A stretch of 64,000 nucleotides of DNA from NCBI RefSeq assembly GCF_039543825.1, contig NZ_BAABKM010000003.1, forward strand, positions 62,001 to 126,000, read 5' to 3'. Made by a program: the position numbers and the translations under genes. The notes under the pieces were generated by a model, which searched no databases, had not been told where the DNA came from, and saw only the letters and a program-made list of their open reading frames with translations. Each line of letters opens with the position of its first letter. Position 1 is the first letter of the stretch. Origin of the DNA: Nocardioides conyzicola (lineage in GTDB: Bacteria; Actinomycetota; Actinomycetes; Propionibacteriales; Nocardioidaceae). This document shows, in pieces, positions 26,150 through 35,705 of the stretch.

Positions 26150-27166
26150 TCAGCCGACGCGGACGCGCGGGTCGATGACCGCGTAGAGGACGTCGACGAT
26201 GATGTTGGCCACGATGACGAAGCTGCCGAGCAGCAGCACCAGGCCGATGATCGTGGGCAGGTCGTTGGTGTTGTTGGCGTCGATGGCGAGCTTGCCGAGG
26301 CCGTTGTAGTTGAACACCGTCTCGGTGATGATCGCGCCGCCCATCAGCCCGGCGAAGTCGAGTCCGACCAGGGTGACGAGGGGGGTCAGCGCGGCTCGCA
26401 TGCTGTGCTTGACCAGCACGCGGCGCGGCTTGAGTCCCTTGGCCCGGGCGGTGCGGACGTAGTCCTCACTCATCGACTCCAGGACGAAGGCCCGGGTCAT
26501 CCGGACGTAGCCGGCCATGTAGAGCACGGCCAGGGTGATGCCGGGCAGCAGCAGGCAGGTCAGCCAGGCGCCCAGTCCCCCCTCGGCGATCGGGGTGTAG
26601 ACCGGGACGTCCACCAGCTCCCACTTGATCGCCACGAACTTCAGCAGGAACAGACCGATGAAGAACGCGGGGAACGCATAGAGGACCAGCGAGACCGCCA
26701 CGATCCCCCGGTCTATCAGCGACCCTCGGGTGACCGCGGCTATCACGCCGAACAGGACACCGAAGAACAACCACAGCACGAGTGCCGCGATGGAGATCGA
26801 GAGCGAGACCGGGAAGGCCTCTTTCATGAGCTGGTTCACGGTCTTGGTGTTGACCACCGAGTAGCCGAAGCACGGTGCCGCGCAGTGCGTCACCAGCTGC
26901 GGCGCCGCGGCGCGCAGCTCGGGGTCGTCCGGGTAGTCACGACCCTTGACGACGCCCTGCAGGAAGTCGGTCCACTGCACGATGGTGGGTTTGTCGTAGC
27001 CGAGCGACTTGTTGGTCTGCTTGATCTGCGCGACCGAGCAGTTCTTGCCGCACGCGAAGCGGCCCGGGTCGATCGGTGAGGCGAAGAACAGGAAGAACGT
27101 CACCAGGCTCATCACGATCAGCATGATCACGCCGACGAACAGGCGCCGGATGACATAGGCCAGCAT
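26150..27166 (-). CDS. Peptide ABC transporter permease, DppB/OppB type
   Basis: 338-aa inner-membrane permease beginning MLAYVIRRLFVGVIMLIVMSLVTFFLF, the standard DppB start. A Shine-Dalgarno AGGTGG just upstream supports the ATG at 27166 over a start 26 codons earlier. It has about six helices, a large external loop with paired cysteines (C-G-K-N-C, and C-A-A-P-C further on), and the EAA motif region around RTARAKGLKPRRVLVKHSM. The cysteine pairs may form disulfides outside the membrane. Confidence 0.92.
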   Translation of the reverse strand: MLAYVIRRLFVGVIMLIVMSLVTFFLFFASPIDPGRFACGKNCSVAQIKQTNKSLGYDKPTIVQWTDFLQGVVKGRDYPDDPELRAAAPQLVTHCAAPCFGYSVVNTKTVNQLMKEAFPVSLSISIAALVLWLFFGVLFGVIAAVTRGSLIDRGIVAVSLVLYAFPAFFIGLFLLKFVAIKWELVDVPVYTPIAEGGLGAWLTCLLLPGITLAVLYMAGYVRMTRAFVLESMSEDYVRTARAKGLKPRRVLVKHSMRAALTPLVTLVGLDFAGLMGGAIITETVFNYNGLGKLAIDANNTNDLPTIIGLVLLLGSFVIVANIIVDVLYAVIDPRVRVG

Positions 27167-27295
27167 CGGGGGAACCACCTCGTACGGTCTGGAACTGCGG
27201 TGGGTGCATCGGGTCAGCACGATGGTGCTGGGTCCAGCATGCACCCTGGACGGAGGTGAGGGTGAGGACCCCTCGACGAGGTCCCCACCCCCGGT

Positions 27296-27329
27296 TGTCG
27301 GGCGGCCGCTGGTGAGCGGCCGCCCGACA
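27296..27329 (-). terminator. Strong hairpin between binding-protein and permease genes
   Basis: TGTCGGGCGGCCGCT (27296-27310) and AGCGGCCGCCCGACA (27315-27329) form a perfect 15-bp stem around the loop GGTG. It lies 22 bases after the stop of the substrate-binding protein gene and upstream of the permease gene of the same operon. It probably ends or protects most transcripts after the binding-protein gene, so that the binding protein is made in excess. Confidence 0.8.
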
Positions 27330-27351
27330 GGGTGTAGCGGGTACTACTGAA

Positions 27352-29094
27352 CTACTGCTTCACGCCGATCGCGCCCAGGTCCGGGTAGCTGGAGCTGGCC
27401 GGGGTGGTGGTGAAGTTGACGACCTTCGAGCCGTGGAGGAAGTAGAACTGCGCGATCTCCAGCGGGATGTAGGCCACGTCCTGACCGAGGACGATGTCAG
27501 CCTGCTGCAGGGCAGCAGTCTGGTCCTCGAGGGACGCCGCGTTCTGGGCCTGGTCGACCAGGCCGTTGAACTCGTCGCTCTTGTAGGCGCCGTAGTCCTG
27601 GCCGTCCGAGTTCTCGGTCAGGTTCGGGCGGCTGTCGAAGAGCGGGGCCGTGACGGTGATGGCGGAGGGCCAGTCAGAGCCCCAGCCGCCCCACATGACG
27701 TCGCTGTCCTTGTCCGGCTTCTGGATGACGTCGTAGTACGTGTCACCGAGACCGTCGAGGGTCACGTCGAAGCCAGCAGCGTCCCACGTCTCCTTGAGGG
27801 CAGCCGCCTGCTTGTCAGCGGTGTCCGTCTTCGGGTACGTGAAGGTGATCGGGTAGGGCAGCGTGACGCCGGCCTCCTCGAGCAGCTTCTTGGCAGCAGC
27901 CGGGTCACCCTCCTGGGGGCCCGAGAACGCCGGGTTGGCCTTGTAGCCGACCACGGCCGGGTTCACGATGGACTCGGCAGGCGCGAACGCCTTGTCGCCA
28001 CCACCAGCGTCGATCCACGCCTTGGCGTTCGTCGCGACCTTGAGGGCCTCGCGGACCTTCGGGTCCTTCATCTTGCGGAAGTTCGGCACCAGGTAGTCGA
28101 CGTACGGCGACGCCTCCAGCGTGGCGCGGTCGGCGACCGGGCCCTCGATCTGGTTGTAGTACGGCGCCGGGATGCGCTGACCCGTGACGGCGGTCTGAGC
28201 GTCACCGCTGTCGGCGATCAGCTGGTCGTAGATCGTCTCGGTGGTCTGACCGATGTTGAAGACGATCGACTCCGGCAGCGCCTTGCGGACGTCGGTGGAG
28301 TCCGTCTTCGGGTCGTAGTTGTCGTTGCGGACCAGCGTCGCGCCCTTGTTCTTGCTCCAGGCACCGTCGAGCTTGTACGGGCCGTTGGAGAAGATCTGGA
28401 AGTTGGACTTGTCGCCCTGGTCCTTGTCCTTGCGGTACGGGTCCATCATGTGCAGCGCAGCAATCGCGAGCGGGAAGTCCGGCCACGGCTTGTTGAACTT
28501 GTACGTGATCGTGGAGCCGTCGCAGGTGACAGCCTTGTCGAACAGGTCCTGACCGTCGCCCTTGTAGGGGCCGTCGTAGGCCGGCAGACCGGTCTTCTCG
28601 TCGGTCGGGATGTCCAGGTAGCTCAGCAGGTAGTTCGGACCACCGGTGATGACGTCGGTGGCGAACACGCGGGACGCGCCGTACTTGAAGTCGTCACACG
28701 TGATCGGCTGGCCGTCCTCCCAGTTGACGCCGTCCTTGACCGTGAAGGACCACTCCTTGCCGCCGTCCTTGGACGTACCGGTGTCGGTGGCCAGGTCGGG
28801 GACCGGCGTGTTGGAGACCTTGGGGTCGGTCGAGATCGGGAACGTCACCAGCTGGCGGTAGACCGTCCGGCTGAAGTTGGTGATGTCGCGACCCACGTAG
28901 ATCCGCTGGGGGTCGACGTGCTCGATCGGAGCGAAGATGAGGTAGTTGAGCGTGCCGCCAGCCGCAGCATCTGCGTCGGTCGATCCGCCAGCCGAGGGGC
29001 CACCAGCGCTGTCGCTACCACCACAGGCCGCGAGACCTGCGGTGAGTGCGACCACCGCGGTAGCGGCGAACACCCGCTTTCGATACTTGAACAT
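27352..29094 (-). CDS. Peptide ABC transporter substrate-binding lipoprotein (family 5)
   Basis: 580-aa lipoprotein. Signal peptide MFKYRKRVFAATAVVALTAGLAAC with lipobox LAAC (Cys 24), a Gly/Ser/Ala linker, then a family 5 extracellular solute-binding domain. Family features include LIFAPIEHVDPQRIYVGRDITNFSRTVYRQLVTF near the start and WGGWGSDWPSAITVTAPLF near the C-terminus. Binds peptides, or in some relatives nickel or glycosides. Codon use is slightly less GC-extreme than its neighbours, as often seen in highly expressed genes. Confidence 0.93.
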   Translation of the reverse strand: MFKYRKRVFAATAVVALTAGLAACGGSDSAGGPSAGGSTDADAAAGGTLNYLIFAPIEHVDPQRIYVGRDITNFSRTVYRQLVTFPISTDPKVSNTPVPDLATDTGTSKDGGKEWSFTVKDGVNWEDGQPITCDDFKYGASRVFATDVITGGPNYLLSYLDIPTDEKTGLPAYDGPYKGDGQDLFDKAVTCDGSTITYKFNKPWPDFPLAIAALHMMDPYRKDKDQGDKSNFQIFSNGPYKLDGAWSKNKGATLVRNDNYDPKTDSTDVRKALPESIVFNIGQTTETIYDQLIADSGDAQTAVTGQRIPAPYYNQIEGPVADRATLEASPYVDYLVPNFRKMKDPKVREALKVATNAKAWIDAGGGDKAFAPAESIVNPAVVGYKANPAFSGPQEGDPAAAKKLLEEAGVTLPYPITFTYPKTDTADKQAAALKETWDAAGFDVTLDGLGDTYYDVIQKPDKDSDVMWGGWGSDWPSAITVTAPLFDSRPNLTENSDGQDYGAYKSDEFNGLVDQAQNAASLEDQTAALQQADIVLGQDVAYIPLEIAQFYFLHGSKVVNFTTTPASSSYPDLGAIGVKQ

Positions 29095-29182
29095 TACTTC
29101 TCCTTGAGTGTGTGTCGCGCCTGGAGCGGCGGCACCTTCGGCGACTCCGTATCACCGAAATCTGGGGACTGCAGGGGGTGGG

Positions 29183-30199
29183 TCAACGCGCCGTCTTCGG
29201 ATCGAGCGCGTCGCGGATCCCATCGCCGAGCAGGTTGAAGCTGACCACGATGATCATGATCAGGAAGGCCGGCAGGAAGAAGAACATGAAGTCGGCCGAC
29301 GAGTAGTTGATCGAGCCCTTCAGGATGTTGCCGAGCGTCGGCGTCGGCGGGACGATGCCGACACCGAGGTAGCTCAGCGCGGCCTCGGCGGAGATGTAGG
29401 CCGGCATGGTCAGCGTGAAGGTGACCAGCAGCGGCGCCCACAGGTTCGGCAGGATCTCCTTGAAGTAGATCCGGCGGCGCGAGGCGCCGAGCAGGACGGA
29501 TGCGTCGACGAACTCACGCTCGCGCACCGACAGGACCTGGCCGCGGATGATGCGCGCGATGCCGGGCCAGCCGAAGAGCGCCAGCACGAAGACGACGTAG
29601 GCGCCGTTGGGCAACGGATCGGACCGGTCGCCGGGGAGGATGTCGGCCATCAGCTGGATGCCCATCGCGGAGAGCGCCAGCAGCATCAGCGTGGAGGGGA
29701 ACGACAGCGTGAGGTCGATGGACCGACCGATGAGCGCGTCGACCCAGCCGCCGCTGAAGCCGGCGATGATGCCGAGCACCGCGCCGACGATGATGGCGAT
29801 CAGGGTGGCCGACAGGGCGATCGCCAGCGAGAAGGTCAGGCCGTACCAGACCCGCGACAGCACGTCGCGACCCGTCTGCGGCTCGACGCCGAGCGGGTGC
29901 GACCAGCTGATCCCGCCGAGCTTTCCGATCGGCAGGCCACCGGTGTTGGGGTCGGTCAGGTCCTGGTGGAACGACGTCGGGTCCAGCACGCCGAACTTGA
30001 CCAGGAACGGCGCGGCGACCGCCGCGAGCACGTACAGGACCACCACGACGAAGGAGACCATCGACAGCTTGTCGCGGCGGAACCGCCCGACGGCGAGTCG
30101 GGTCGGGGACTGACCCTTGAGCTTGGAGAGATCACCCTGCGGCGCACCGGTGGGGTCCGGCAGCTGCTCGCTCTCCAGGTTGGAGGCAGTCGTGGTCAT
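29183..30199 (-). CDS. Peptide ABC transporter permease, DppC/OppC type
   Basis: 338-aa permease with an N-terminal cytoplasmic tail of about 50 residues, the DppC-type first helix (DKLSMVSFVVVVLYVLAAVAAPFL), the periplasmic GGISWSHPLGVEPQTGRDVLSRVWYG segment, and the EAA loop REREFVDASVLLGASRRRIYFKEILPN. First gene of the unit: permease, binding protein, permease, ATPase, ATPase. That order puts the second permease first, unlike the usual A-B-C-D-F order. Confidence 0.93.
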   Translation of the reverse strand: MTTTASNLESEQLPDPTGAPQGDLSKLKGQSPTRLAVGRFRRDKLSMVSFVVVVLYVLAAVAAPFLVKFGVLDPTSFHQDLTDPNTGGLPIGKLGGISWSHPLGVEPQTGRDVLSRVWYGLTFSLAIALSATLIAIIVGAVLGIIAGFSGGWVDALIGRSIDLTLSFPSTLMLLALSAMGIQLMADILPGDRSDPLPNGAYVVFVLALFGWPGIARIIRGQVLSVREREFVDASVLLGASRRRIYFKEILPNLWAPLLVTFTLTMPAYISAEAALSYLGVGIVPPTPTLGNILKGSINYSSADFMFFFLPAFLIMIIVVSFNLLGDGIRDALDPKTAR

Positions 30200-30235
30200 G
30201 GCACCTCTGTCTTCTCGGTTTGCCTGGGCGCCGGT

Positions 30236-30260
30236 CGGCCATCCGGATCACGGATGGCCG
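30236..30260 (-). promoter_or_regulatory. Hairpin in the 5' leader of the peptide importer operon
   Basis: CGGCCATCCG (30236-30245) and CGGATGGCCG (30251-30260) form a perfect 10-bp stem around GATCA, 37 bases before the first permease start. It could be a transcript 5' stabiliser or a repressor operator. The rest of the 315-bp gap between this operon and aspS shows no gene, and I could not place a promoter in it with confidence. Confidence 0.5.
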
Positions 30261-30448
30261 GGGGTCGGCGACCGAAGCGACTGTATGTGACGCCGACGCA
30301 TCATCGGGTCATCTGCGTGTAACGATCTGATCTCGGCAAGGTGCAGGTGGCGTTCGCCAGAACGGGCTATGGACGCAACACCCTGCGTCCGCTGACGGCA
30401 TCCGCCGCGCACCTTGCGTCGAACCCTCCTGTTCACCCCAGGACGTAC

Positions 30449-30472
30449 GGCGTCGCGCCGGGTCGCGACGCC
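30449..30472 (-). terminator. Hairpin after aspS
   Basis: GGCGTCGCG (30449-30457) and CGCGACGCC (30464-30472) form a 9-bp stem with loop CCGGGT, 43 bases after the aspS stop and before the importer operon. A candidate intrinsic terminator without a U-tract. Confidence 0.5.
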
Positions 30473-30514
30473 TCCCGGGGGGCGTAGATCACATTTCCGG
30501 ACGTTACTGATCCG

Positions 30515-32290
30515 TTATGCGGGTTCGGCGGCCTTCGCCGGTGGCCCGTCCACGCCGGCCTCCTTGCGCTGCTCGGGGGTGATCGGCGCCGGCGCGGCGG
30601 TGAGCGGGTCGAAGCCACCCCCCGACTTCGGGAACGCGATGACGTCGCGGATCGAGTCGGTGCCCGCCAGGAGCGCGCAGATCCGGTCCATGCCGACCGC
30701 GATGCCGCCGTGGGGCGGGGCGCCGAAGGTGAAGGCGTCGAGGAGGAACCCGAACTTCTCGTGGGCCTCCTCCTCGGTGAGGCCCATGACGGCGAAGACC
30801 CGCTTCTGCACGTCCTCGCGGTGGATCCGGATCGACCCGCCACCGAGCTCGTTGCCGTTGCAGACGATGTCGTAGGCGTACGCCAGCGCCGAGCCCGGGT
30901 CGGTGTCGAAGGTGTCCAGGAACTCCGGCTTCGGGCCGGTGAAGGCGTGGTGGACCGCGGTCCACGCGCCCGCGCCCACCGCGACGTCGCCGCTCGCGAC
31001 CGCGTCGGACGCCGGCTCGAACATGGGGGCGTCGACCACCCAGGTGAAGGCGAACGCGCTCTCGTCGATCAGCCCACCGCGACGGCCGATCTCCAGCCGC
31101 GCGGCGCCCAGCAGCGCCCGGCTCGGCTTGGTCGCACCAGCAGCGAAGAAGACGCAGTCACCGGGCGCGGCGCCCACGTGGGCGGCCAGGCCGGCCTTCT
31201 CCTCCTCGGAGAGGTTCTTGGCCACGGGACCACCGAGCTCGCCGTCCTCCTGGACCAGCACGTAGGCCAGCCCGCGCGCGCCGCGCTGCTTGGCCCACTC
31301 CTGCCAGGCGTCCAGCTTCTTGCGCGGCTGGCTCGCGCCGCCCGGCATCACCACGGCGCCGACGTACTCCGCCTGGAAGACGCGGAACGGCGTGTCCTTG
31401 AAGTAGTCGGTGCACTCGACGAGCTCGAGACCCATCCGGAGGTCGGGCTTGTCGGAGCCGAACCGCGCCATCGCGTCGGCGTACGTCATCCGCGGGATCG
31501 GTCGCGGGATCTCGACGTCGATCAGCCGCCACATCGCGGCGAGGACGTCCTCCATCAGCGCGATGACGTCGTCCTGGTCGACGAAGCTCATCTCGATGTC
31601 GAGCTGGGTGAACTCCGGCTGGCGGTCGGCGCGGAAGTCCTCGTCGCGGTAGCAGCGCGCGATCTGGAAGTAGCGCTCCATGCCGGCGACCATCAGCAGC
31701 TGCTTGAAGAGCTGCGGGCTCTGCGGAAGGGCGTACCAGCTGCCGGGCTGCAGGCGGGCCGGCACCAGGAAGTCGCGCGCGCCTTCGGGCGTGCTGCGCG
31801 TGAGGGTCGGCGTCTCGATCTCGACGAAGGCGTGGGCGTCGAGGACGTCGCGGGCGGCCTTGTTGATCTTGCTGCGCAGCCGGAGCGCGTGGTTGGGCCC
31901 GGAGCGGCGCAGGTCCAGGTAGCGGTGCTTGAGCCGGGCCTCCTCCCCCACGTCGACGTGGTCGCTGATCGGGAACGGCAGCGGGGCCGCGGCGCTGAGC
32001 ACCTCGACGTCGCTCGCGACGACCTCGATGGCGCCGGTCGCGAGGTTGGGGTTCTCGTTGCCGTCCTTGCGGGCCGTCACCTCGCCGGTGATCTTGAGGC
32101 AGTACTCCGCGCGGAGCTGGTGCGCGACCTCCTCGTCCCGGATGACGACCTGGACCACGCCGCTCGCCTCGCGGAGGTCGATGAACGCCACTCCGCCGTG
32201 ATCGCGTCGGTTGGCCACCCACCCGGCGAGGGTCACGGTCTGGCCGACGTCCTCGGCGCGCAGGGCGCCGGCGTCATGGGTGCGGATCAC
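30515..32290 (-). CDS. aspS: Aspartyl-tRNA synthetase
   Basis: 591-aa class IIb synthetase of bacterial type: N-terminal anticodon-binding OB fold ([33 protein letters not shown]), catalytic domain with [27 protein letters not shown] and [20 protein letters not shown], the GAD insertion and motif 3 [27 protein letters not shown]. It may also charge tRNA-Asn if the genome lacks asnS; that cannot be judged here. Starts inside the end of hisS (ATGA). Confidence 0.97.
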   Translation of the reverse strand: MIRTHDAGALRAEDVGQTVTLAGWVANRRDHGGVAFIDLREASGVVQVVIRDEEVAHQLRAEYCLKITGEVTARKDGNENPNLATGAIEVVASDVEVLSAAAPLPFPISDHVDVGEEARLKHRYLDLRRSGPNHALRLRSKINKAARDVLDAHAFVEIETPTLTRSTPEGARDFLVPARLQPGSWYALPQSPQLFKQLLMVAGMERYFQIARCYRDEDFRADRQPEFTQLDIEMSFVDQDDVIALMEDVLAAMWRLIDVEIPRPIPRMTYADAMARFGSDKPDLRMGLELVECTDYFKDTPFRVFQAEYVGAVVMPGGASQPRKKLDAWQEWAKQRGARGLAYVLVQEDGELGGPVAKNLSEEEKAGLAAHVGAAPGDCVFFAAGATKPSRALLGAARLEIGRRGGLIDESAFAFTWVVDAPMFEPASDAVASGDVAVGAGAWTAVHHAFTGPKPEFLDTFDTDPGSALAYAYDIVCNGNELGGGSIRIHREDVQKRVFAVMGLTEEEAHEKFGFLLDAFTFGAPPHGGIAVGMDRICALLAGTDSIRDVIAFPKSGGGFDPLTAAPAPITPEQRKEAGVDGPPAKAAEPA

Positions 32291-33630
32291 GGTGTTGTCT
32301 CCTCGTTGCTGATCACCTGCGGTCGCAGGTCTTCTTCGGGTGGGGCCCAGGTCGCCGGGTCTGCGGCGACCTGCTCCCCCGATCGGATGTCCTTGACCTC
32401 GTGGCCCCCGTCGGCGTTGCTGAACCAGACGTAGGGGATGCCGCGGCGCTCGGCGTCGCGGATCTGCTTGCCGAACTTCTGCGCGGCGGGCGCGACCTCG
32501 CAGGGGATGTCGCGGGCGCGCAGGGCGGTGGCGATGACGTCGCTCTGCGTGCGGGACTCCTCGTTGGTGACGGCGACGAGGACGGCGCTCGGCACCGGGC
32601 GGCTGCCCGCCAGGACACCGTCGGCCAGCAGGGGGATCAGGGTGCGCGAGACGCCGAACGAGACCCCGACCCCGGGGTACGTCGTACGCCCGTCGGTCGC
32701 GAGCGCGTCGTAGCGCCCGCCGCCCCCCACGGACTTGAGCCGCTCGTAGCCGGCCATGAAGATCTCGACGACCGTGCCCGTGTAGTAGTCGAGACCGCGG
32801 GCGATCCGCAGGTTGGCCTCGACCGTCACGTGGCGGTGCTCGCCGGCGGCGCAGCCCTCGACGACGGCGGCGAGCTCGGCCAGTCCCTCGTCGAGGAGCT
32901 CGTCCTCGACGCCCAGGGCGCGGACCCGCTCCACGAACGACGTGTCAGGGACCCGGATGGTCGCCAGCTCCAGGCAGCGCTGCGCCTGCTCGGGCGTGGC
33001 ACCGGCGTCGCTGACCAGCAGCTCGGCGACCCGCTCGGCGGGCAGCTTGTCGAGCTTGTCGATCGTGCGGATCGCCGCGGTCACGTCGGGCAGGCCGAGC
33101 CCGCGGTAGAAGCCCTGGATCAGCTTGCGGTTGTTGAACTGGAAGCTCACGGGCGGGATCGGCAGCGCGTCGAGCGCGTCCACCATCACCCGCATCACCT
33201 CGATGTCGTGGTGGAACGAGAGCCGGTCGCGGCCCACGATGTCCACGTCGGCCTGGGTGAACTGCCGGTAGCGACCCTCCTGCGGACGCTCGCCGCGCCA
33301 CGCCGGCTGGATCTGGAAGCGCCGGAACGGGAACTCGAGGTGGCCGGCGTGCTCGAGCACGTAGCGGGCGAACGGCACCGTGAGGTCGAAGTGCAGGCCG
33401 ACCCCGGCGTCCTCGTCGGCGGCGGCGTGCAGCCGGCGCAGGACGTAGATCTCCTTGTCGACCTCACCGCCCTTGGCCAGCCGGTCGAGCGGCTCGACGA
33501 CCCGGGTCTCGATGTTGGCGAACCCGTGCAGCTCGAAGGTGTGGGCCAGCGACGCGATCACCTCACGCTCGACGACGCGGGCGGCGGGCAGCAGCTCGGG
33601 GAACCCGCTCAGCGGGGCAATCTTGGCCAT
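32287..33630 (-). CDS. hisS: Histidyl-tRNA synthetase
   Basis: 447-aa class II enzyme. Motif 2 appears as [28 protein letters not shown]. The histidine-specific signature is [15 protein letters not shown], and the C-terminal anticodon domain holds [30 protein letters not shown]. Operon with aspS (4-bp overlap) and with the metallo-hydrolase gene one base upstream. Confidence 0.97.
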   Translation of the reverse strand: MAKIAPLSGFPELLPAARVVEREVIASLAHTFELHGFANIETRVVEPLDRLAKGGEVDKEIYVLRRLHAAADEDAGVGLHFDLTVPFARYVLEHAGHLEFPFRRFQIQPAWRGERPQEGRYRQFTQADVDIVGRDRLSFHHDIEVMRVMVDALDALPIPPVSFQFNNRKLIQGFYRGLGLPDVTAAIRTIDKLDKLPAERVAELLVSDAGATPEQAQRCLELATIRVPDTSFVERVRALGVEDELLDEGLAELAAVVEGCAAGEHRHVTVEANLRIARGLDYYTGTVVEIFMAGYERLKSVGGGGRYDALATDGRTTYPGVGVSFGVSRTLIPLLADGVLAGSRPVPSAVLVAVTNEESRTQSDVIATALRARDIPCEVAPAAQKFGKQIRDAERRGIPYVWFSNADGGHEVKDIRSGEQVAADPATWAPPEEDLRPQVISNEETTP

Positions 33631-33631
33631 G

Positions 33632-34303
33632 TCAGAGGTCCTGGAGGTACGGGTTGGTGGCGCGCTCGCGGCCGATCGAGGTCTGCTCCCCGTGACCGGG
33701 GAGGACGACGACGTCGTCGGCCAGCGGCAGCACCTTGGCGGCGAGGCTGCGCAGCATCGTCGGATGGTCCCCGCCGGGCAGGTCGGTGCGCCCGATCGAC
33801 CCCGCGAAGAGCAGGTCGCCGGAGAACATGACCTCGGAGATGTCGTCGCCGTCGTACGGCGTCCGGAAGGTCACCGAGCCGGCGGTGTGGCCGGGCGTGT
33901 GGTCGGTGACGAAGCGCAGCCCCGCCAGCTCGAGCTCCTGCAGGTCCGCGAGCTCGCGGACGTCGTCCGGCTCGGCGAACTCGTAGTTGCCGCCCAGCAG
34001 CATCTGCGCGGTCTCGGGCGACAACCCGGCCACGGGGTTCGCGAGAAGGTGCCGGTCGGCAGGGTGGATCCACGCGGTCGCGTCGTACGTCCCGGCGACG
34101 GGCGCGACGCACCACATGTGGTCGACGTGACCGTGGGTGACGAGCACCGCGACGGGCTTCAGGCGGTGCTCGCGGACCACCTCGGCGACACCCTCCGCGG
34201 CGTCCTTGCCGGGGTCGATGATGACGCACTCCGTCCCGGGTCCGGTCGCGGCGACGTAGCAGTTGGTGCCCCATGGACCCGCGGGGAAGCCGGCGATCAA
34301 CAC
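33632..34303 (-). CDS. Metallo-beta-lactamase fold hydrolase (glyoxalase II-like)
   Basis: 223-aa hydrolase with THGHVDHMW at residues 56-64 (two-metal site) and later TDHTPGHTAGS, FSGDLLFAGSIGRTDLPGG and LPGHGEQTSIGRE. These are all the metal-ligand motifs of the glyoxalase II/persulfide-type branch. Starts with GTG. Its neighbour hisS follows after one base. The same gene precedes hisS in mycobacteria. Substrate unproven. Confidence 0.9.
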   Translation of the reverse strand: MLIAGFPAGPWGTNCYVAATGPGTECVIIDPGKDAAEGVAEVVREHRLKPVAVLVTHGHVDHMWCVAPVAGTYDATAWIHPADRHLLANPVAGLSPETAQMLLGGNYEFAEPDDVRELADLQELELAGLRFVTDHTPGHTAGSVTFRTPYDGDDISEVMFSGDLLFAGSIGRTDLPGGDHPTMLRSLAAKVLPLADDVVVLPGHGEQTSIGRERATNPYLQDL

Positions 34304-34463
34304 CCCGGCACACTATCGAGCCGACGGGGCCCGCGTCGCACCGGTGGTGGCCCATGAGGTGGCTGGGCACGCCGACGCACCCGCGCTGATGACTAGCATG
34401 GTGCCGGGCGTCCCCGACGGGACAGCGCCGTGGCAGCCGATACGCATCGAGTGGAGTGCACCT

Positions 34464-35693
34464 GTGACGAGTCATCAGTGGGGTCGAGTCGACGACGACG
34501 GAACCGTCTACGTGAAGACCGCCGACGGCGAGCGCTCCGTGGGTCAGTACCCCGAGGGGTCCCCCGAGGAGGCGCTGAAGTTCTTCACCGAGAGGTACGC
34601 CGCGCTCGCGTTCGAGGTCGAGCTGCTCGAGAAGCGGGTCACCAGCGGTCTGATGTCGCCCGAGGAGGCGACGTCCTCGGTGCGGACCGTGACCGAGCAG
34701 GTCACGTCCGCCAACGCCGTCGGCGACCTGGCCTCGCTGGCCGGGCGGCTCCAGGCCCTGGAGCCTGTGCTCGAGCAGCAGCGCGAGGCCCGCAAGGTCG
34801 AGCGCGCGCAGCGCGCGTCGGAGGCCAAGGACGGCAAGGAGAAGATCGTCGCCGAGGCCGAGAAGCTCGCCGAGGGCTCCGACTGGCGCAACGGCGCCAA
34901 CCGGATGCGGGAGCTGCTCGACGAGTGGAAGGCGCTGCCCCGCATCGACCGGTCGTCCGACGACGCACTGTGGCGCCGCTTCTCGACCGCGCGCACGGCG
35001 TACACCCGGCGCCGCAAGGCGCACTTCTCCGAGCAGCACGAGAAGCGCGACGCGGCACGTGCGGTGAAGGAGAGGCTGGCCACCGAGGCCGAGAGCCTCG
35101 CGACGTCCACCGACTGGGGCGGCACCGCTGGCCGCTACCGCGACCTGATGCGCGAGTGGAAGGCCGCCGGCCCGGCCCCGCGGGACGTCGACGAGGCGCT
35201 CTGGAAGCGCTTCCGGGGCGCCCAGGACACCTTCTTCGGCGCCCGCGACGCGGCCGCCGCCGAGCAGGACGTCGAGTTCGCCGCCAACGCCGAGGTCAAG
35301 GAGGCCCTGCTCGTCGAGGCCGAGAAGCTGGTGCCCGTCACCGACCTCGACGCCGCCAAGCGCGCCTTCCGCGACATCGCCGACCGGTGGGACGCCGCCG
35401 GCAAGGTGCCGCGGGATCGGATGAAGGACCTCGAGGCGCGGATCCGCAGGATCGAGACCGAGATCCGCGGCGTCGAGGACGAGCAGTGGAAGCGCTCGGA
35501 CCCCGAGAAGTCCGCTCGCGCCGACGACATGGTGAGCAAGCTCGAGGCCGCCATCGCCAAGGTCGAGGCCGACCTCGAGAAGGCCCGGGCCGCGGGCAAC
35601 GAGAAGAAGATCAAGGACCTCGAGGACAACCTCGCCTCCCGCCAGCTCTTCCTCGAGACCGCCAAGCGCGCCAGCGCCGACTACTCGGGCTGA
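34464..35693 (+). CDS. DUF349 repeat protein
   Basis: 409-aa, highly charged, mostly helical protein with three DUF349 units (about residues 130-200, 205-275 and 280-345; each has a WK.L/DLM.EWKAAG/W-DAAGKVPR core) and a coiled-coil tail. The GTG at 34464 is preferred because the family starts SHQWGRVDDDGTVYVKTADGER, a GTGGAG site lies upstream, and a TAGCAT promoter-like box at 34394-34399 would start the message between it and any earlier start. Plus strand, converging on relA with only 12 bases between. Role unknown; mycobacteria carry a peptidyl-prolyl isomerase gene here. Confidence 0.88.
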   Translation: MTSHQWGRVDDDGTVYVKTADGERSVGQYPEGSPEEALKFFTERYAALAFEVELLEKRVTSGLMSPEEATSSVRTVTEQVTSANAVGDLASLAGRLQALEPVLEQQREARKVERAQRASEAKDGKEKIVAEAEKLAEGSDWRNGANRMRELLDEWKALPRIDRSSDDALWRRFSTARTAYTRRRKAHFSEQHEKRDAARAVKERLATEAESLATSTDWGGTAGRYRDLMREWKAAGPAPRDVDEALWKRFRGAQDTFFGARDAAAAEQDVEFAANAEVKEALLVEAEKLVPVTDLDAAKRAFRDIADRWDAAGKVPRDRMKDLEARIRRIETEIRGVEDEQWKRSDPEKSARADDMVSKLEAAIAKVEADLEKARAAGNEKKIKDLEDNLASRQLFLETAKRASADYSG

Positions 35694-35705
35694 CGCTCCG
35701 TAGCG